Positions 33,401 to 45,735 of a DNA stretch of 64,000 bases are shown piece by piece (the stretch's first letter is position 1; every line of letters starts with the position of its first letter). The stretch comes from Hericium rajendrae (lineage: Eukaryota > Basidiomycota > Agaricomycetes > Russulales > Hericiaceae). A program made the position numbers and the translations under genes. The notes below the pieces were generated by a model. That model did not search any database. It was not told where the DNA came from and worked only from the letters and a program-made list of their open reading frames with translations. The stretch is taken from assembly GCA_033439255.1 (NCBI GenBank), contig CM065891.1, forward strand, positions 744,001 through 808,000. The letters run 5' to 3'.

Positions 33401-34153
33401 GTTAGAAATAGAGGTGTTCGGGTGCGATGTGTCTAGTAGTAAATAGACTTTAGGAGTGTGTTCCTGAGTGATATAGGGCAAATCGGGCTCACTATGAGAA
33501 GGGTAGCGAGTCAACTAGTCAAAGGTTGGATAGGGGATTGGAAGAGGAGGCGGAACACGACCGCTTTATAGTAGGACCGGGGGGGCGTCGCAGACAAAGG
33601 GTTGTGTGTGGCTCAAGCAGATGACAGAACAAAGACGGATTTGATATCCGGGTGATAGTAGACAGGTGGATTATAAGGCTGTAGCATAGGACGAGAATCG
33701 GGTGATGAAGACGAGACGGAGGGCAGCGGCCTCGTCACCGGATCTGGAGACAAGGAACAATCGGATGGGCGATTGATAACACCGCAGAACGTTGTCGAGA
33801 TGGATGTAGGGCGATGAAAGCAACGATAGGGCCACAGCACGCCGGTCACAGGGGGTAAGGCGGCACAGCTGCGGAGCTTGTCCGCCTCCACGAATCTCCC
33901 GTCACCTTGCACGCCTATTCGAAACAATCTCACCAAGACACAGCGATGGCGAGACAACGCCAGGCGGCAACGAGACAGGCTATTTTGTGAGAGAACAAAC
34001 GTTGTGAACCGGAGATGATTCGGCTGTCTCAAGCCCTTCGGCACTTCGGCCCGCGCCGCGGAGCCCCAATTCCATCAGCCAAACACGGGCCAAACAACGC
34101 CCGTTGCCCGACGTCACACGCGTCCATCCTCGCCGTCGCCAACAGCGACCGCG
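33401..34153. other. Divergent promoter region
   Basis: Shared upstream region of the minus-strand Cys-rich gene and the plus-strand syntaxin gene. A 143-codon minus-strand open frame (33613-34044) has no recognisable content and is not called. Confidence 0.45.
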
Positions 34154-35642
34154 ATGTCCTCGGCGCAGGCTTCCTCGTCTACCGCACCTATCACACGCTC
34201 CCGCACCCTCCTCTTTCGTTCATATCGCGACTCGAGTGCGCGTACCTCCCGCTTCGGCCGCGCGCGGCAGTATGAGGACTCGTTCAATCCCGATGACGAG
34301 CACGAGGGCCTCATCAGCACCGACGCCGGCCCCCACATCTCGCTCGATGTAGAGCTACCACCCAAATGGTCTGTCGTCACATCACACTCCCATCTCCGAC
34401 GTGCTGAATGGGCTGCAGGGTAGACCTTTCCGAGCAGGTCGAAGACATCCTCGCCGGCGCACAAACAAAGAGTGCGTGTTCTCCCGTCCTCGCCTTCCAT
34501 GCATCAGTTGATCGTGGTGCCAGCTTCTTGGCTGAAACTTTCCCTTGTTCTTCCCACCAGTTGCTGCCTTGGACAAACTCCATGCAAAACACGTCCTTCC
34601 CGGCTTTGCGGACCGAACACATGAGGAGCGCGAGATTGAAGCCGCGACCACCGACATCACCAAGGTGCGCATCTGACCCCTTGCACCGAACTCATCATTT
34701 ACCTTTGTCGTGTGTGTTTCAGGATTTTCGCCAGTGCCAGACCCTGATCCAGCGCGTCGGCGCTGCAGCGGAGCAGCCGCACGCCTTCCCTCCGTCCAGC
34801 TCTGATCGTACACACAACTATGCGCTGGCAGCGAAGAATGTGCAGCGCGGCCTCGCCGCCAAGGTGCAGGACCTCAGCGCGACGTTTCGGAAAAAGCAGC
34901 GCGTGTACATGGAGAGTACGTGTACTTCGCACCCCCTCGTGCGCCGCCACTGACGCCAGCGCGTTCCCGTGTGCAGAGCTCCAAGGTCATGCGATAAAGA
35001 ACCAGGACCTCCTGGTCGCCTCGGGCGTCACGTCGCTCAAGGGCTCCGAGGGCCTTTCCGCCGTCGACGAGGATGTGGAGGCGGCAGTAAGTCGACCCGC
35101 ATCATTTGCCCGCACGCGCTCATGCTCCGCCCGCAGTCGAGAAGCCAGCTTACCGCCCAGGAGCTGCGCGAGATCGAGCCCGACCTGCGCTCGCGCGACC
35201 GCGAGCTGACCGAGATTGCCAAGTCGATCGGCACCCTCGCCGAGCTCTTCAAGGACCTGTCCGCGCTCGTCATCGATCAGGGCACGCTCCTCGACAGTGT
35301 CGAGTACAACATCGAGCAGACCGCCGTCCAGATCGGCGAGGCCGTCAAAGAGCTGGACACCGCCACCCGGTGCGTCACGCCCCTCCTGACATCCGTCGGC
35401 GCCATGCTGATTGCGATCGCAGATATCAGAAGAACACGGGGCGGCGGAAGTGCATCTTCCTGCTCCTGCTGATCATCGTCGGCCTCATCCTCGTGCTTAT
35501 CTTCAAGCCGCGATGGAGCGCCGCCGCGCCACCGCCGCCCCTTCCTTCGGGAAGCGCCTCGCCCGATGTGGTCGATGCGGGCGCATTCACCGCGCCCATC
35601 CGATACGCGCAGCCGGTGTTCGCCCGGCGGGGGCCACCATGA
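34154..35642 (+). CDS. TLG2: t-SNARE Tlg2 / syntaxin-16
   Basis: Seven exons (34154-34368, 34419-34471, 34561-34664, 34723-34915, 34977-35086, 35137-35369, 35423-35642) give 375 residues. The N-terminal RSRTLLFRSYRDS is the short peptide by which Tlg2/STX16 binds the SM protein Vps45. An Habc-type helical region follows. The Qa-SNARE motif (about residues 243-305) reads REIEPDLRSRDRELTEIAKS, with the central ionic-layer Gln in FKDLSALVIDQGTLLDSV, then YNIEQTAVQ. It is followed by RYQKNTGRRKC and a single transmembrane anchor (CIFLLLLIIVGLILVLIF). A Pro/Ser-rich luminal tail of ~45 residues is longer than in yeast. The protein acts in fusion of endosome-derived vesicles with the trans-Golgi network. 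Confidence 0.95.
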
Positions 35643-37195
35643 CGCGATACACATCTCATCGACGTCCATCTCGGGTGCATAAGGCTTCTAGTATCTCTAT
35701 CTACATTACGTGTAACATCCCTGGATTAATCGCACACGTATACCCTGTTCGCGTCCGGGCGTGCCTGCGGGCGTGATTTGCTTTAGGACCGCGATGTGCT
35801 GAGAAAGGCCGAGGAGAAGCTCGCGCTATTGCAAACGCCAGGCGAAGAGAAGCAAGGTGGGGGCCCCGCACTGTCTGCGCCCGAGGGTGCAGGGTAGGCA
35901 GGCTTCGAGTTCTTTTCCCCGCATACGAATGCGGCTGGGAATCGTGAGGGAAGTGGACATATATGTCATGCGCGGGTGGGGTGCTCGGCGATCGATGGGT
36001 CGCTCGGATGGGCGAGGGGATGTGCGCATGCGTGCATGCCGAGTAAGTAATCGACCGCGAGGAATCGATGTCTGCGTTTGTAGATGGGCTTAGGTTGTGT
36101 TTCCCATGGCTACAGGATGACCGTCTTCCGTCGGAAGTCTGCGACATAGGGCAAGTGGATTCCTTGAGCTGAATGTCTGAATCTCAGTACCAAGCCAACT
36201 GAATCGCGAGGCATTGCGCCATAAAAAGACATTCAGACGGTTTCGCGAAGTTGATATCGAGGTCAAGTGAGATTGTCATCGCCTGTGCCCGTCTGTGGTC
36301 GAATTGCAAGGCCGACCCGTAAAATTTACTGTTAGTGCTCACGGGCCACCGCGAGGCGGAGTAATCAACAGCTATAGGATCGATGAGTGACTATCTTCCT
36401 GACTGAGCATTTTCGGGTGGATGGAATCGGTGAGATCCTGCGTCGAGGAAGATGCTTAGGCCGCTAGTGAACCCATTTATAACGTAGCCCAAGCACGAAG
36501 GAAATTAAAGCATTTAAAGGAACGGCGCACGGGATAGTCGGACGCGGGATGTCCTATATATTCGATGTACATGTCGCGAGTGGTCGTCCTGCATGAAACA
36601 GCCTGCGATTCGAAAATAAGTGGTGAATTTACATACAGATCTGTACTGTCTTCAGTTCAGTTGTTCACCTCGCCCTGGGACAGTCTTACAGATGAAGGGA
36701 TCCCGATACACGATGGTTGAGTATGCATCTAAGTACTCTGCCTTAGGGAGAATAGACAGTCTGCGACCGGAAAGCAGCCCTCGATCCTATCAACATCCCC
36801 AGTTGTTGCAGTCACTCACGGGCAGGACGACCGCCGGCAGCCCGGCAGAGGCCTTCCAAGCGAGTGAGGGAATTTCACAGGTGGATTTGAGGCTAGATGT
36901 TAGCGAATAGGAAGCACTTCATTGTGTTGCCCAATCCCATGAAGACAATTTTGACGGCTCTAAACCGTCTTCAAGTTGATGTTGTAGTAGAGGGCTACAA
37001 TCGGAGGTTGAAAGACTACGACACGTTTGTAAGGCGACTACAACCATTTTGTAGACTTTACTTAGGGCCGATTTACGCCGAGATCTAGTCGGACCTAGGT
37101 TGACTAATCGCATTTCGTAGATTTCATCCAAGCACCCTTGGGTCTCACTCTCATCGTCATCCCCGCTTTGCGTGCAGCAACTCACATCCTGCACC
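35643..37195. other. Intergenic, ~1.55 kb without a supported gene
   Basis: Contains the 3' side of TLG2 and the promoter of NAR1. Open frames on either strand are short, mutually overlapping and featureless. Confidence 0.45.
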
Positions 37196-39118
37196 ATGGC
37201 GTTCTCTGGTGCTTTGGTATGTGATACAGTAGAAAATGAAAGAAGCGTTGCTAAGAACAATAATTTCCACTCGCAGACGCTCACAGATCTAAACGATTAC
37301 ATCACACCCTCCCAAGCATGCATCAAGCCTGTCGAGCAGACGAATAAATCGAAGAAAGTAGAGGAGCCGGGTGCAGCTACAGTATGTATTCTGCATAGTT
37401 GCAGGTTTGAATGGCATAATAATTCACTGGGCAGACCGAAATTCGGATAGACTCGAAAGGCTCGTACTATGAAGTGTCGAAGGACAGCGGAGCGTCTGCG
37501 CAGAAGCTCCAGACGGCCGATATCAGTCTGAATGACTGTCTGGCCTGCAGGTGCGCATTCTGTGGGTAGCCATCATAAACTTAATGAACTTATGTCGCTC
37601 GCAGTGGCTGCATCACCTCCGCCGAATCCGTCCTCATTACCCTTCAATCGCACACGGAAGTCCTCTCCTTTCTCGCCGCTAATCCGCCACCACCCTCGCC
37701 AGAACACAAGATACCCGTCATCTCCATCGCCCCGCAGAGCCTTGCATCCCTTGCCGCATCCCTCGCTACCACTTCTTCCGCACCCGTGCCGCTACTGCAG
37801 ACCGTCCTCGAGCGCGTGCGTGCGTTCTGCATGCACGAGCTCGGCTTCGAGCACGTCTATGATACGACGTTCGCGCGACACCTCGCGCTACTAGAGCACA
37901 TACAAGAGTTCGAGGAACGGCAGCGCGGTGAGGCCAAACTGCCAATGCTTGCGAGCGCATGCCCGGGGTGGATATGCTACGCCGAGAAGACACACGCAGA
38001 GATGCTGCCCTTCATCGCGCGGACGAAGAGCCCGCAGCAGGTAATGGGCACGCTCGTGAAGGAGTGGCTCGGCGCGCAGTGGGGAAAGCGGTACGCTCAC
38101 ACTCCCATAACCCCATACCTCCGAACTGACGAGACACAGGCCGAACGAGATATACCACGTCGCAGTCATGCCATGCTACGACAAGAAGCTCGAGGCCTCG
38201 CGCCAGGACTTCTACAACGACCTCTTCGCGACACGCGACGTCGACTGCGTGCTCACGACCACCGAGCTCGAGCGCCTCATGCGCGAGAAGGGCTGGGACC
38301 TCGCCGCGCCGCCGCCCACACCCGCCGTCCCCTCCCCGCCTCCAGAGCAGACCATCCCAGACCTGCTCACGCACCCCGGCACCGCCTCCGGCTCGTACCT
38401 GCACACGCTGCTCGCGCACCACATCGCGTCGTCGCCCGACCCGCTCACGCTCAGCACGAAGACGGTGCGCAGCGCGGACTACGAGGAGTACACCCTCTCG
38501 CGGGAATCGGACGGCGCGCCCGTGTTCCGCGCGGCCAAGTGCTACGGCTTCCGCAACCTGCAGAACGTCGTGCGCAAGGTCGCCCGCGCCGCCGGCGTGC
38601 AAGCCGGGCGCGGCGCCGCGGGGCGCCTCGCGCAGGTGCGGAAGAAGCGCGCGGGGCCGGAGGGCGACGAGCGCGCGTACGACTACGTCGAGGTGATGGC
38701 GTGCCCGGGCGGGTGCGTGAACGGCGGCGGGCAGATGCGGCCGACGCCGGAGTGGCTGGAGGCGCACCGCGCGGAGAGCGCGGGCGCGCCGGGTGTGCTG
38801 GGGGACAATGCGCGGTGGGGCGACCGGGCGTGGACGCGCGAGGTCGAGCGGGCGTATTGGGGTGGCCAGGCGCCTGAGTTTGAGGTTGGGCTGCCGACGC
38901 CGCCTGTGTCGCCTGGTGCGGAGCGCGAGGCGGATCGGCTGGCGGGGAGGGTGTTGGTGGAGCTGTGTGCGCCGGAGGAGCGGGGCGCGAAGGGGAAGGA
39001 TGAGGTGCGGTGGGGGGCTGTTATGGACGTGAAGGCGGAGGAGAGGAGAGGGGCGTTGTTCAGGACTGAATACAGGGCGGTGGAGAGCGAGGTTATCGGA
39101 CTGGCGGTGAAGTGGTAG
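37196..39118 (+). CDS. NAR1: Cytosolic Fe-S cluster assembly factor Nar1 (iron-only hydrogenase-like)
   Basis: Five exons (37196-37216, 37277-37381, 37435-37550, 37605-38090, 38140-39118) give 568 residues. The N-terminal Fe-S ligands are present: Cys in SQACIKP (near residue 22) and the CLACSGC cluster (~76-82). The hydrogenase-like cluster ligands follow: ACPGW (~200), [16 protein letters not shown] (~250) and [13 protein letters not shown] (~430), the last in the order typical of Nar1/CIAO3 (NARFL). Nar1 links early and late steps of cytosolic Fe-S protein biogenesis and has no hydrogenase activity. The region between ~residue 270 and 300 is a Pro-rich insertion; the C-terminus (~460-520) is also extended. 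The 3' half is markedly GC-rich. Confidence 0.96.
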
Positions 39119-39512
39119 ACGTGGCTCATACATGGTTGGTATCATACATGACTGGTAACGGAGATTAGATTAGGTTTGCAGATACCTCTCCGCATGCGTA
39201 GGACTGGTGTGGACTCGCAGAAAATGTTATAGGATGTATGTTAGCTCATCGACATCTTCGGACAAGGAACGAATTCACTACGATGTCCTTTCCTTAACAC
39301 AGACTGGATTTGCCGCTAGTAACTCGGTCTCTATTCTCAAGTAGAAAGCCTTGGATGAAGACACGAGAGAATTAAACGTACATACATGTGCGATACATGA
39401 CACCGTCTTGTGGTAATACTATCTCAGTGACTCGTCTAGACAGGGACAGCTCACCAATCTGGATCTGGATCATTATAACATCTACTTCCACGCACGAGTT
39501 CCCTGTCTCGAT
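39119..39512. other. Convergent intergenic region
   Basis: About 390 bp of shared 3' flank between the NAR1 and F-box genes. Nothing else is seen. Confidence 0.5.
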
Positions 39513-41320
39513 CTACCATTTATCTTTTTTCCAGACCAGTTGCTCTGATAGCTCCGAATATTCTTTGTGCGGTTGAGGTTTTACAATCAAACCACCCTCG
39601 TAGAGTTCTATAGCTCCAACAAATGGCCGAATCCGCGCCATGACGCTACGTTCCGACGCGCTGTGCTGAATAGCCAGACTCTGAATGGGGCGCCCGCATG
39701 CGAAGCGGTTCTCAAGGAGTTGCATCATCGCAAGAGTAGTCGGAAATTGCGGATCTACGAGATCGTTCTCAATCCAAATGGTCTCCAGAACTGGAGCACG
39801 GCATGGGTTCCTCGTGTCAGGATTCACCGGAGACAGGGCTGACAAGATGAGGTCTTCACACGCATAGCCTGTGGGTTGGATGCGGAGAGACGTTAAGCAT
39901 GGCATCTGGTCAAAGAGGGAGGTCCAACATTCGAGCGAACCCCTGTATGTTGCCGTCACGATGAAGCTAATTATGGGGGTTAATTTCAGCAAGAACGGTT
40001 CCAACGGCAGTCCATCCGGTGTGAGCCCTGCGAGATTATGATCATCCAGGACGGTCAAAGGATACAACGTATGCAGCTTGTAGCGAATCCATGTTTTGTT
40101 GTTTGATGTTGACGCTGTCAATTCGTATTCATCTAAACCAAGAAACAGGATAGAAAAATTCTGCAAAGGCAGGATTGGCTGATCGACATGGCTGTCGACT
40201 GGAAGGGTGGCGCTATGCTGCGCAGAGATGTCATAGGACCTTGAACAATCAGGTAAAGTTAGAATGCATTGTTCAAAACACCTGCATTGATCGAGACAAC
40301 CTGCGATGTGGAGTATTCGAAGGCGCATCAGTTCAACGCGATGCTGAATAGCGTCAAATTCGTCAGATTCACCAGAATCCGAGCCCATATTGTCCATGCC
40401 AGTACGCGGCAGAGAGTACCCCACCCACTCCAATGACAGAGTCGCCAGATCGGGAAGGCCAGCCAAAGTATGGAGGAAGTTGATTAGATCGTCCACATGT
40501 ACACGTGAAAGGATAATGGTCTGAAGGCCAGGCCGAATGTATTGTGTGGCTTCAGGTATTTGATGTAATGTCAGGGACTTTAGATTCGGCATAGCACCAT
40601 CAAAAATCCCGGAAAAATCCTTGTAAATATTGCCCCCCAGAGCCCAGCTCAGGTCTATTAAAGACAATTTGATGAGATGAGGCGGAGCAAAGGGAAATAT
40701 GTGGTGAATATGCATCATATAATTCTCCACTTGCTCTGCGTCGATGTCAAGCACTAAGCTAAAAGCGCGAAGCTTCCCGCAAAGGAGGTGCATAGGGATC
40801 CACCGCAGCGATATTTCCGGAGTTTTTGTGTCCGAGCTGGTGACGGCTTCTACGTCGAGAGGGAAACGTTGTGATCGATTCCAAAGAATGCCAGCCCACT
40901 TCTCGTCGTCCGGGAATCGGTAGACTGACCAGAGAGATGGTGTGCGTAGCGTGAGCTGCCTCCAATGCCGGCATACTCGAGCAATCTGCATCATGGGCAC
41001 CCCACGGCCTACAAAATCGAAGACGCGCACGAGCAGTTCGTAGGGTAGTCGATTAATGGTTTTCCATTGGTTCACGACTTTGGAAAGCTCAGATAGCGCA
41101 TGATAGAGATGCATTTCAATCTTGAGCATCTGTGAATTGACACTGTTAGCTGCGTTACATAGCTCATCGCGCGCGATGACGAGAGTGAGCTGAGACGTAC
41201 AATCTCCGTGTTCGATGAATTGCAACTACTGAGGAGAAAGATCGACAGATTTTCTGTGATCAATTCGTCTACATCCTCGACCATTGACAGCAGAGAAGTG
41301 ATTGTGCGGTTCAACGTCAT
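39513..41320 (-). CDS. F-box protein with degenerate LRR region
   Basis: Two minus-strand exons (41320-41201, 41129-39513; a 71-nt intron) give 578 residues beginning MTLNRTITSLLSMVEDVDEL. A helical lead (residues ~40-60) precedes the F-box near residue 62: INRLPYELLVRVFDFV, then VCRHWRQLTLRTPSLWS. The rest shows irregular leucine-rich segments (LIKLSLIDLSW, LKSLTLHQIP, LATLSLEWVG, LTSLRIQPTG). This is the layout of the lineage-expanded F-box proteins of Agaricomycetes: the F-box binds Skp1 in an SCF ubiquitin ligase and the LRR part chooses the target. The substrate cannot be inferred. The ATG at 41318-41320 is the first in frame. Confidence 0.85.
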
Positions 41321-41329
41321 GGCAAGCAA

Positions 41330-43205
41330 GCTGAAAAAGTGAAACGGTCAGATATTCTTTGTTTGATCTTTTGTGGCACGGTTGTGGTGGATAGAACTCA
41401 CCAGATATCGCAAAGAACAAGATCGGACAACGTGAAACTGGGTGGTGTGTAGAGAGTGTAGAGTCGCTAGGGCTCGCAAGAGACGAGTCAGTCAGGATGT
41501 TAGGTAGCAGATAGAATCCAGATACAGGATTAGGATACCATCGACATTTAACCTAGCCTCGAACCCAGGCCGTCGGTGCAGCTGAGCCCGAATTGCCCGG
41601 CTGCTTTTCGTCGGAGTCGTTAGCAGCCGGTGATGACAGTGTGATGACTTTCTGATTGTCTATCGCGCAATCTGCAGGCTCCGTGAAGTATGTCATCGCC
41701 TTCCATGCCTTGTAGCTAGTCCACTACGGAATCTATACTCTGTGGACACATGATCTTTCAGCGCGCTATCATGTGCATGAGATGTTACGCTACTGATTCT
41801 CTCCGTAGAAACCCTGCAGGATGTGTGGAATAAGTTGGCCAACGACGCACGCAGGCAATCACTCACCCGTATTGCTGCTGTAGTGATCGGACAGCTCTCC
41901 AGGGTCATCGACGAAAGTAACACTACAGGTCTATTCGGAGATACAGCCTACAATCCTTGGCTGGTAGTAGAGTCAATGAGTAGTCAATGCTTCATAGAGA
42001 GCTCGATCCTCGCCAGCCCGACGTTCTGCAAGGACCGGTATTTGCCGAGCCGCCGGCAGCTGGCTCGACCGATGTCGGCCACCTTCAACGTTCCACCTTC
42101 AACGGTCGTCCGACTCGGCTCATATCTCTAGACTCATCGACTTGCTCAATGTTCTTGTCTGTGAGATGCAGAAAATCTCAGTATGTGGAGTCTTTTTGCT
42201 TATCACGACTGAGTCCGTACTCAGGAACCTGTCGACTCTCCGGGGTGCCGCATTCACGCCGGGCCATGCAAACGCCACGATTCCGCGCCTTTAGCAGATT
42301 CAAAGCGGACGTTGCAAGCACGACCCATATGCTTGAAGTAAGTATAACAAGTCTCTTCCTGGATCTCTGAGTGCCGGAGGTGTGACGAAGATTGAGAGCT
42401 AAGCGCTAAGTGCTAAGCACATAGGTCAACTAAGCCTTGGAGCATCGACAGTGGACAGCAGGAATTCCATGCAACAACACAAGGCCGATTCTCCAAGCTT
42501 CAGCGCCTCAGCTTCAGCGACGATCCTCCGGGCACAGTTACGATCTTCGATTATGTACCGTCAGCCAGGATGTCATATTAGCTTATGGGCAATGCTTCTT
42601 CAGCGGCCTCTATTTTCCTGCTATTCACGATGGTCTCTCCAGTTTACAATTATCATCTTACGCATAGTGACCAATCACTTTCTAAGTGCACACGGCGAAT
42701 CTACAGCGAGGCTTAGCAAGGCACACTGAGTACATGTAATCGGCCTGACATCAGGCGCTTTCGAGGAAACGCAGGTGAGACCAAGGCCTCTATGTTCGAG
42801 TAACTTATCTGACAGATCATATCACCGCAGATTCAGTCGCGCTATCATTATCCAAGGCCGTCATCCTCTCCGACTTTGGCGATGGTTGACGGTGCTGGTC
42901 AAAAGCTTCGCTCACGAAGAATCTACTTAGAAAGGTAAGCCCACTAGAGCCGCAGCTAAGGCCGCAAAGAGCGTTCATGTATCGGTGTGAATAAGCTGCA
43001 GAATATGTGTAGCTTATTGATCCACGGGGTTGACACAGGATCAAGCGCGTCTGGTTGCTGTCTCGCTCTCAATATGACTCCCGATCATCGCGAGAATTTG
43101 TGCAGAAGCAGCGGTATAAAGCCACCCGTGACTGAAGTAACAATTCTGCATCAATCTACCAGCGACTTTCGAGACGGTTTCTATAAGTCCTGCACCTCTT
43201 AAGGA
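41330..43205. other. Intergenic; upstream block of the first OYE gene
   Basis: No gene supported in ~1.9 kb. Part of it is repeated, diverged, upstream of the second OYE gene. GACCGGTATTTGCCGAG (~42034) corresponds to GACCGGCATTTGCCGAG (~44772), and TTCAGCGCCTCAGCTTCAGC (~42500) has a similar counterpart near 45009. A TATAAAG box lies ~90 bp before the OYE start. Confidence 0.5.
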
Positions 43206-44502
43206 ATGGCCACTAAAACTACGACACCTAGACTCTTCACTCCCATCCAGGTCGGCGACCTGACCTTAGCGCACCGCGTTGTACTTGCGCCGCTCACGCG
43301 CCTCCGTAACACCGCGGCACACGTCCCCACTGAGCTCGGCGTGGAGCATTATACGCAACGTGCAAGTGAGCCTGGGTCTTTACTTATCACTGAAGCGACC
43401 GCCGTCGCTGCTAAAGCGGGCGGAATTCCTCATGTCCCTGGCATCTGGAACGAGTCGCAAATCGCAGCCTGGAAGAAGGTGAGTAGCGTGTCATCTTCTC
43501 TCTGAAAACGTATTGACCCGAATGGAATCACAGATTGTTGACTCTGTCCACGCCAAGGGATCCTACATTTTCATGCAGCTCTGGGCGATGGGCCGCGCCG
43601 CAGATCCCGATGTATTGAAAGCCGAAGATCCTACCTTCCCATACGTCTCTGCATCACCCTTCCCTTATGGAAAACACACTCCACGCGCACTCACGAAGGA
43701 CGAAATCCGCGAGTATGTTGAGCTTTTCAGGGTATCGGCGCATAACGCGGTGCATGGTGCCGGGTTCGATGGAGTCGAGATCCATGGTGCCAATGGGTAC
43801 CTGGTGCACCAGTTCCTCGCACAAGCGACGAATTTCCGTGATGATGAGTACGGCGGCAGCCTCGATAACAGGATCAGGTTCGCAATGGAAGTCGTGGAGG
43901 CCATCGTAAATGCCGTCGGGCAGAAGAAAACCGCGCTGCGGATAAGTCCATTCTTCACTCTTTACGGTGCGTCCTACCGTCTCGCTCTTCCGCTCGTCAC
44001 CGCAAATACTGATTTCACCTACGCAGACATTGAGGAGAAAGACCCATATCCAATCTTCTCTCACCTCGTTACGCGCTTGCGCGAGCGTTTTCCGGATCTT
44101 GCTTACATCCACTCTGTCGAACCGCGTATGGAAGGCCTGAACGATATTTTCCAAGAAGCTACTTCTGATGTCGGGAAGGGAAACGACTTCCTCCGTGAGA
44201 TCTGGTCACCGCGGCCGTTCATCATCGCGGGCGGGTACAACAAGCAAACAGCGCTGCTTGACGCGGACAAGTACGAGCATGACCTCGTGGCTGTCGGCCG
44301 GTATTATCTCGCAAATGTGAGTTCTGCGTGCGATTGATGAGGATTCTCGAGTTGACAAAAATCCATGTCCTAGCCTGATCTCGTGAGGAGGATTAAGGAA
44401 GACCGTCCCCTCAACCAGTACGATCGGGCCACTTTCTATGCTGTCTTGGAGCCGAAGGGCTACATCGACTATCCCAGTGTCGAGCAGATACTTCCGAACT
44501 AG
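43206..44502 (+). CDS. Old Yellow Enzyme-type FMN ene-reductase, copy 1
   Basis: Four exons (43206-43478, 43534-43966, 44027-44316, 44374-44502) give 374 residues, normal for the family. Landmarks in order: LFTPIQVGDLTLAHRVVLAP and LTRLRN (FMN site), HYTQRASEPGSLLITEAT, MQLWAMGR (the Trp of OYE1 QLW), GFDGVEIHGANGYLVHQFL with the His/Asn pair that binds the ligand oxyanion, TNFRDDEYGGSLDNR, and PFIIAGGYNKQTA (FMN phosphate). OYEs reduce activated C=C bonds with NADPH and in fungi serve detoxification or secondary metabolism; the natural substrate here is unknown. It is followed on the same strand by a duplicate, then by a Gal80-like gene array. TATA box at ~43114. Confidence 0.93.
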
Positions 44503-45735
44503 AGTTTACTTCCTCGTGGTGTACTAAACTTAGAATGATTCGTCGAGGCCTAGTCAATGTTGAGTTGTGTGTCCAGGCTGTTCTCAGTAATTAAGTTTCT
44601 TTCTTTCGGCCACAAGCAAGCAGCTTGAAATTTTCAGCCTAGAAATGTTTTCTGTCCATCATTGGCCATTCCGATAGGAAATTTGATTGAGTATGTAAGT
44701 AAGGCCTTACGCTTCACAGAGCTCAAAATCAATCGTGAGGTTCTGCCAACCAGCGAGCGCCAGAAGCGAGGACCGGCATTTGCCGAGTCGTTCGACATGC
44801 TCGAGAGACATCGGCCCTCGCCTTCAACGTTTCCACAAATCCACAAATCCAACAACGGTCATCTCAGTCTGTAATTCTGCACTCATTGGCTCGTTGACTG
44901 CTTTTGTATGTGGGTTGCAGGGTATTCAAGCATCCTGAACTCTTCCTTTGTCTCTACCGGTCAAGCTTTGGACGCAGAAACCTGACGCCAATTTTCCAAG
45001 TTCGGCGCTTCAGCGTCAGCTTCAACGACGACGACCGACAGCTCGAGGCAGATTCAAAATTCGTGTAGACGAGAACAATTTGCGTTATCTGACACTGTGA
45101 TGATGCCAGCTATTGGATTGATAATGCCTTCCAGCATCTGTATTGTCATCCATCGTCGTCGGACTCGGAGCGCTCAGATCCAAAGGCATGTTCTTGGATT
45201 TCAATCCCTTCTAGCGTCATCAAACTTCGCTGGACATTCAGATCCACAGATATCTGCATCGTGATCCTATAAGCACCTTATGCCGGTGTAATATTCACTC
45301 TGACATCAGTCGTTCTCGACGACGAAACATCTCATCAACTGCACCGCGCTAGGACGTGCCGATCCCATCTTATCCGACAGAATTTGAATAACGAACCTAA
45401 TATGCACTGGTTGGCGGCATCATTCGAGGAGTTCGATGAGGAAGACCCCTCTTTGCCAGGCAGAACGAGCGTAATGATGCAGGGCCTCTCTGTTCCAAAG
45501 GGAGCGACTAATACAGGTGCTGTCACCTTTGTTGCTACTTAGTAAGTTGCAGGATGCGTTCTGCTTACTGATCCACATTCCACGAATAGGATCGGATACG
45601 TCTGCAATCGTCACGAGAAAATGTGTAGCAGGAGGGTTATAAAACCTCCCAAGGCTGGCGATAACCATTCTGCATTACCAACGACTTCCTAGACAACTTC
45701 CACAGGTCCCGCAGAACATAATTTCTTCCGACAAC
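44503..45735. other. Intergenic; upstream block of the second OYE gene
   Basis: About 1.2 kb with no gene. It carries diverged repeats of the region upstream of the first OYE gene, and a TTATAAAACC box at 45637-45646 set in an imperfect palindrome (GGAGGGTTATAAAACCTCC). Confidence 0.5.

Noticed and set aside
33613-34044. A 143-codon minus-strand frame in the promoter of TLG2
   Set aside because: No recognisable content. It lies in a divergent promoter region and its C-terminal part is compositionally ordinary intergenic sequence.
37786-38877. A 363-codon plus-strand frame in the NAR1 region
   Set aside because: Its first part is NAR1 exon 4. It then reads through the intron into the wrong phase of exon 5, giving an Arg/Ala-rich sequence.
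38012-39145. A 377-codon minus-strand frame opposite NAR1
   Set aside because: Antisense shadow of the GC-rich last exons of NAR1.
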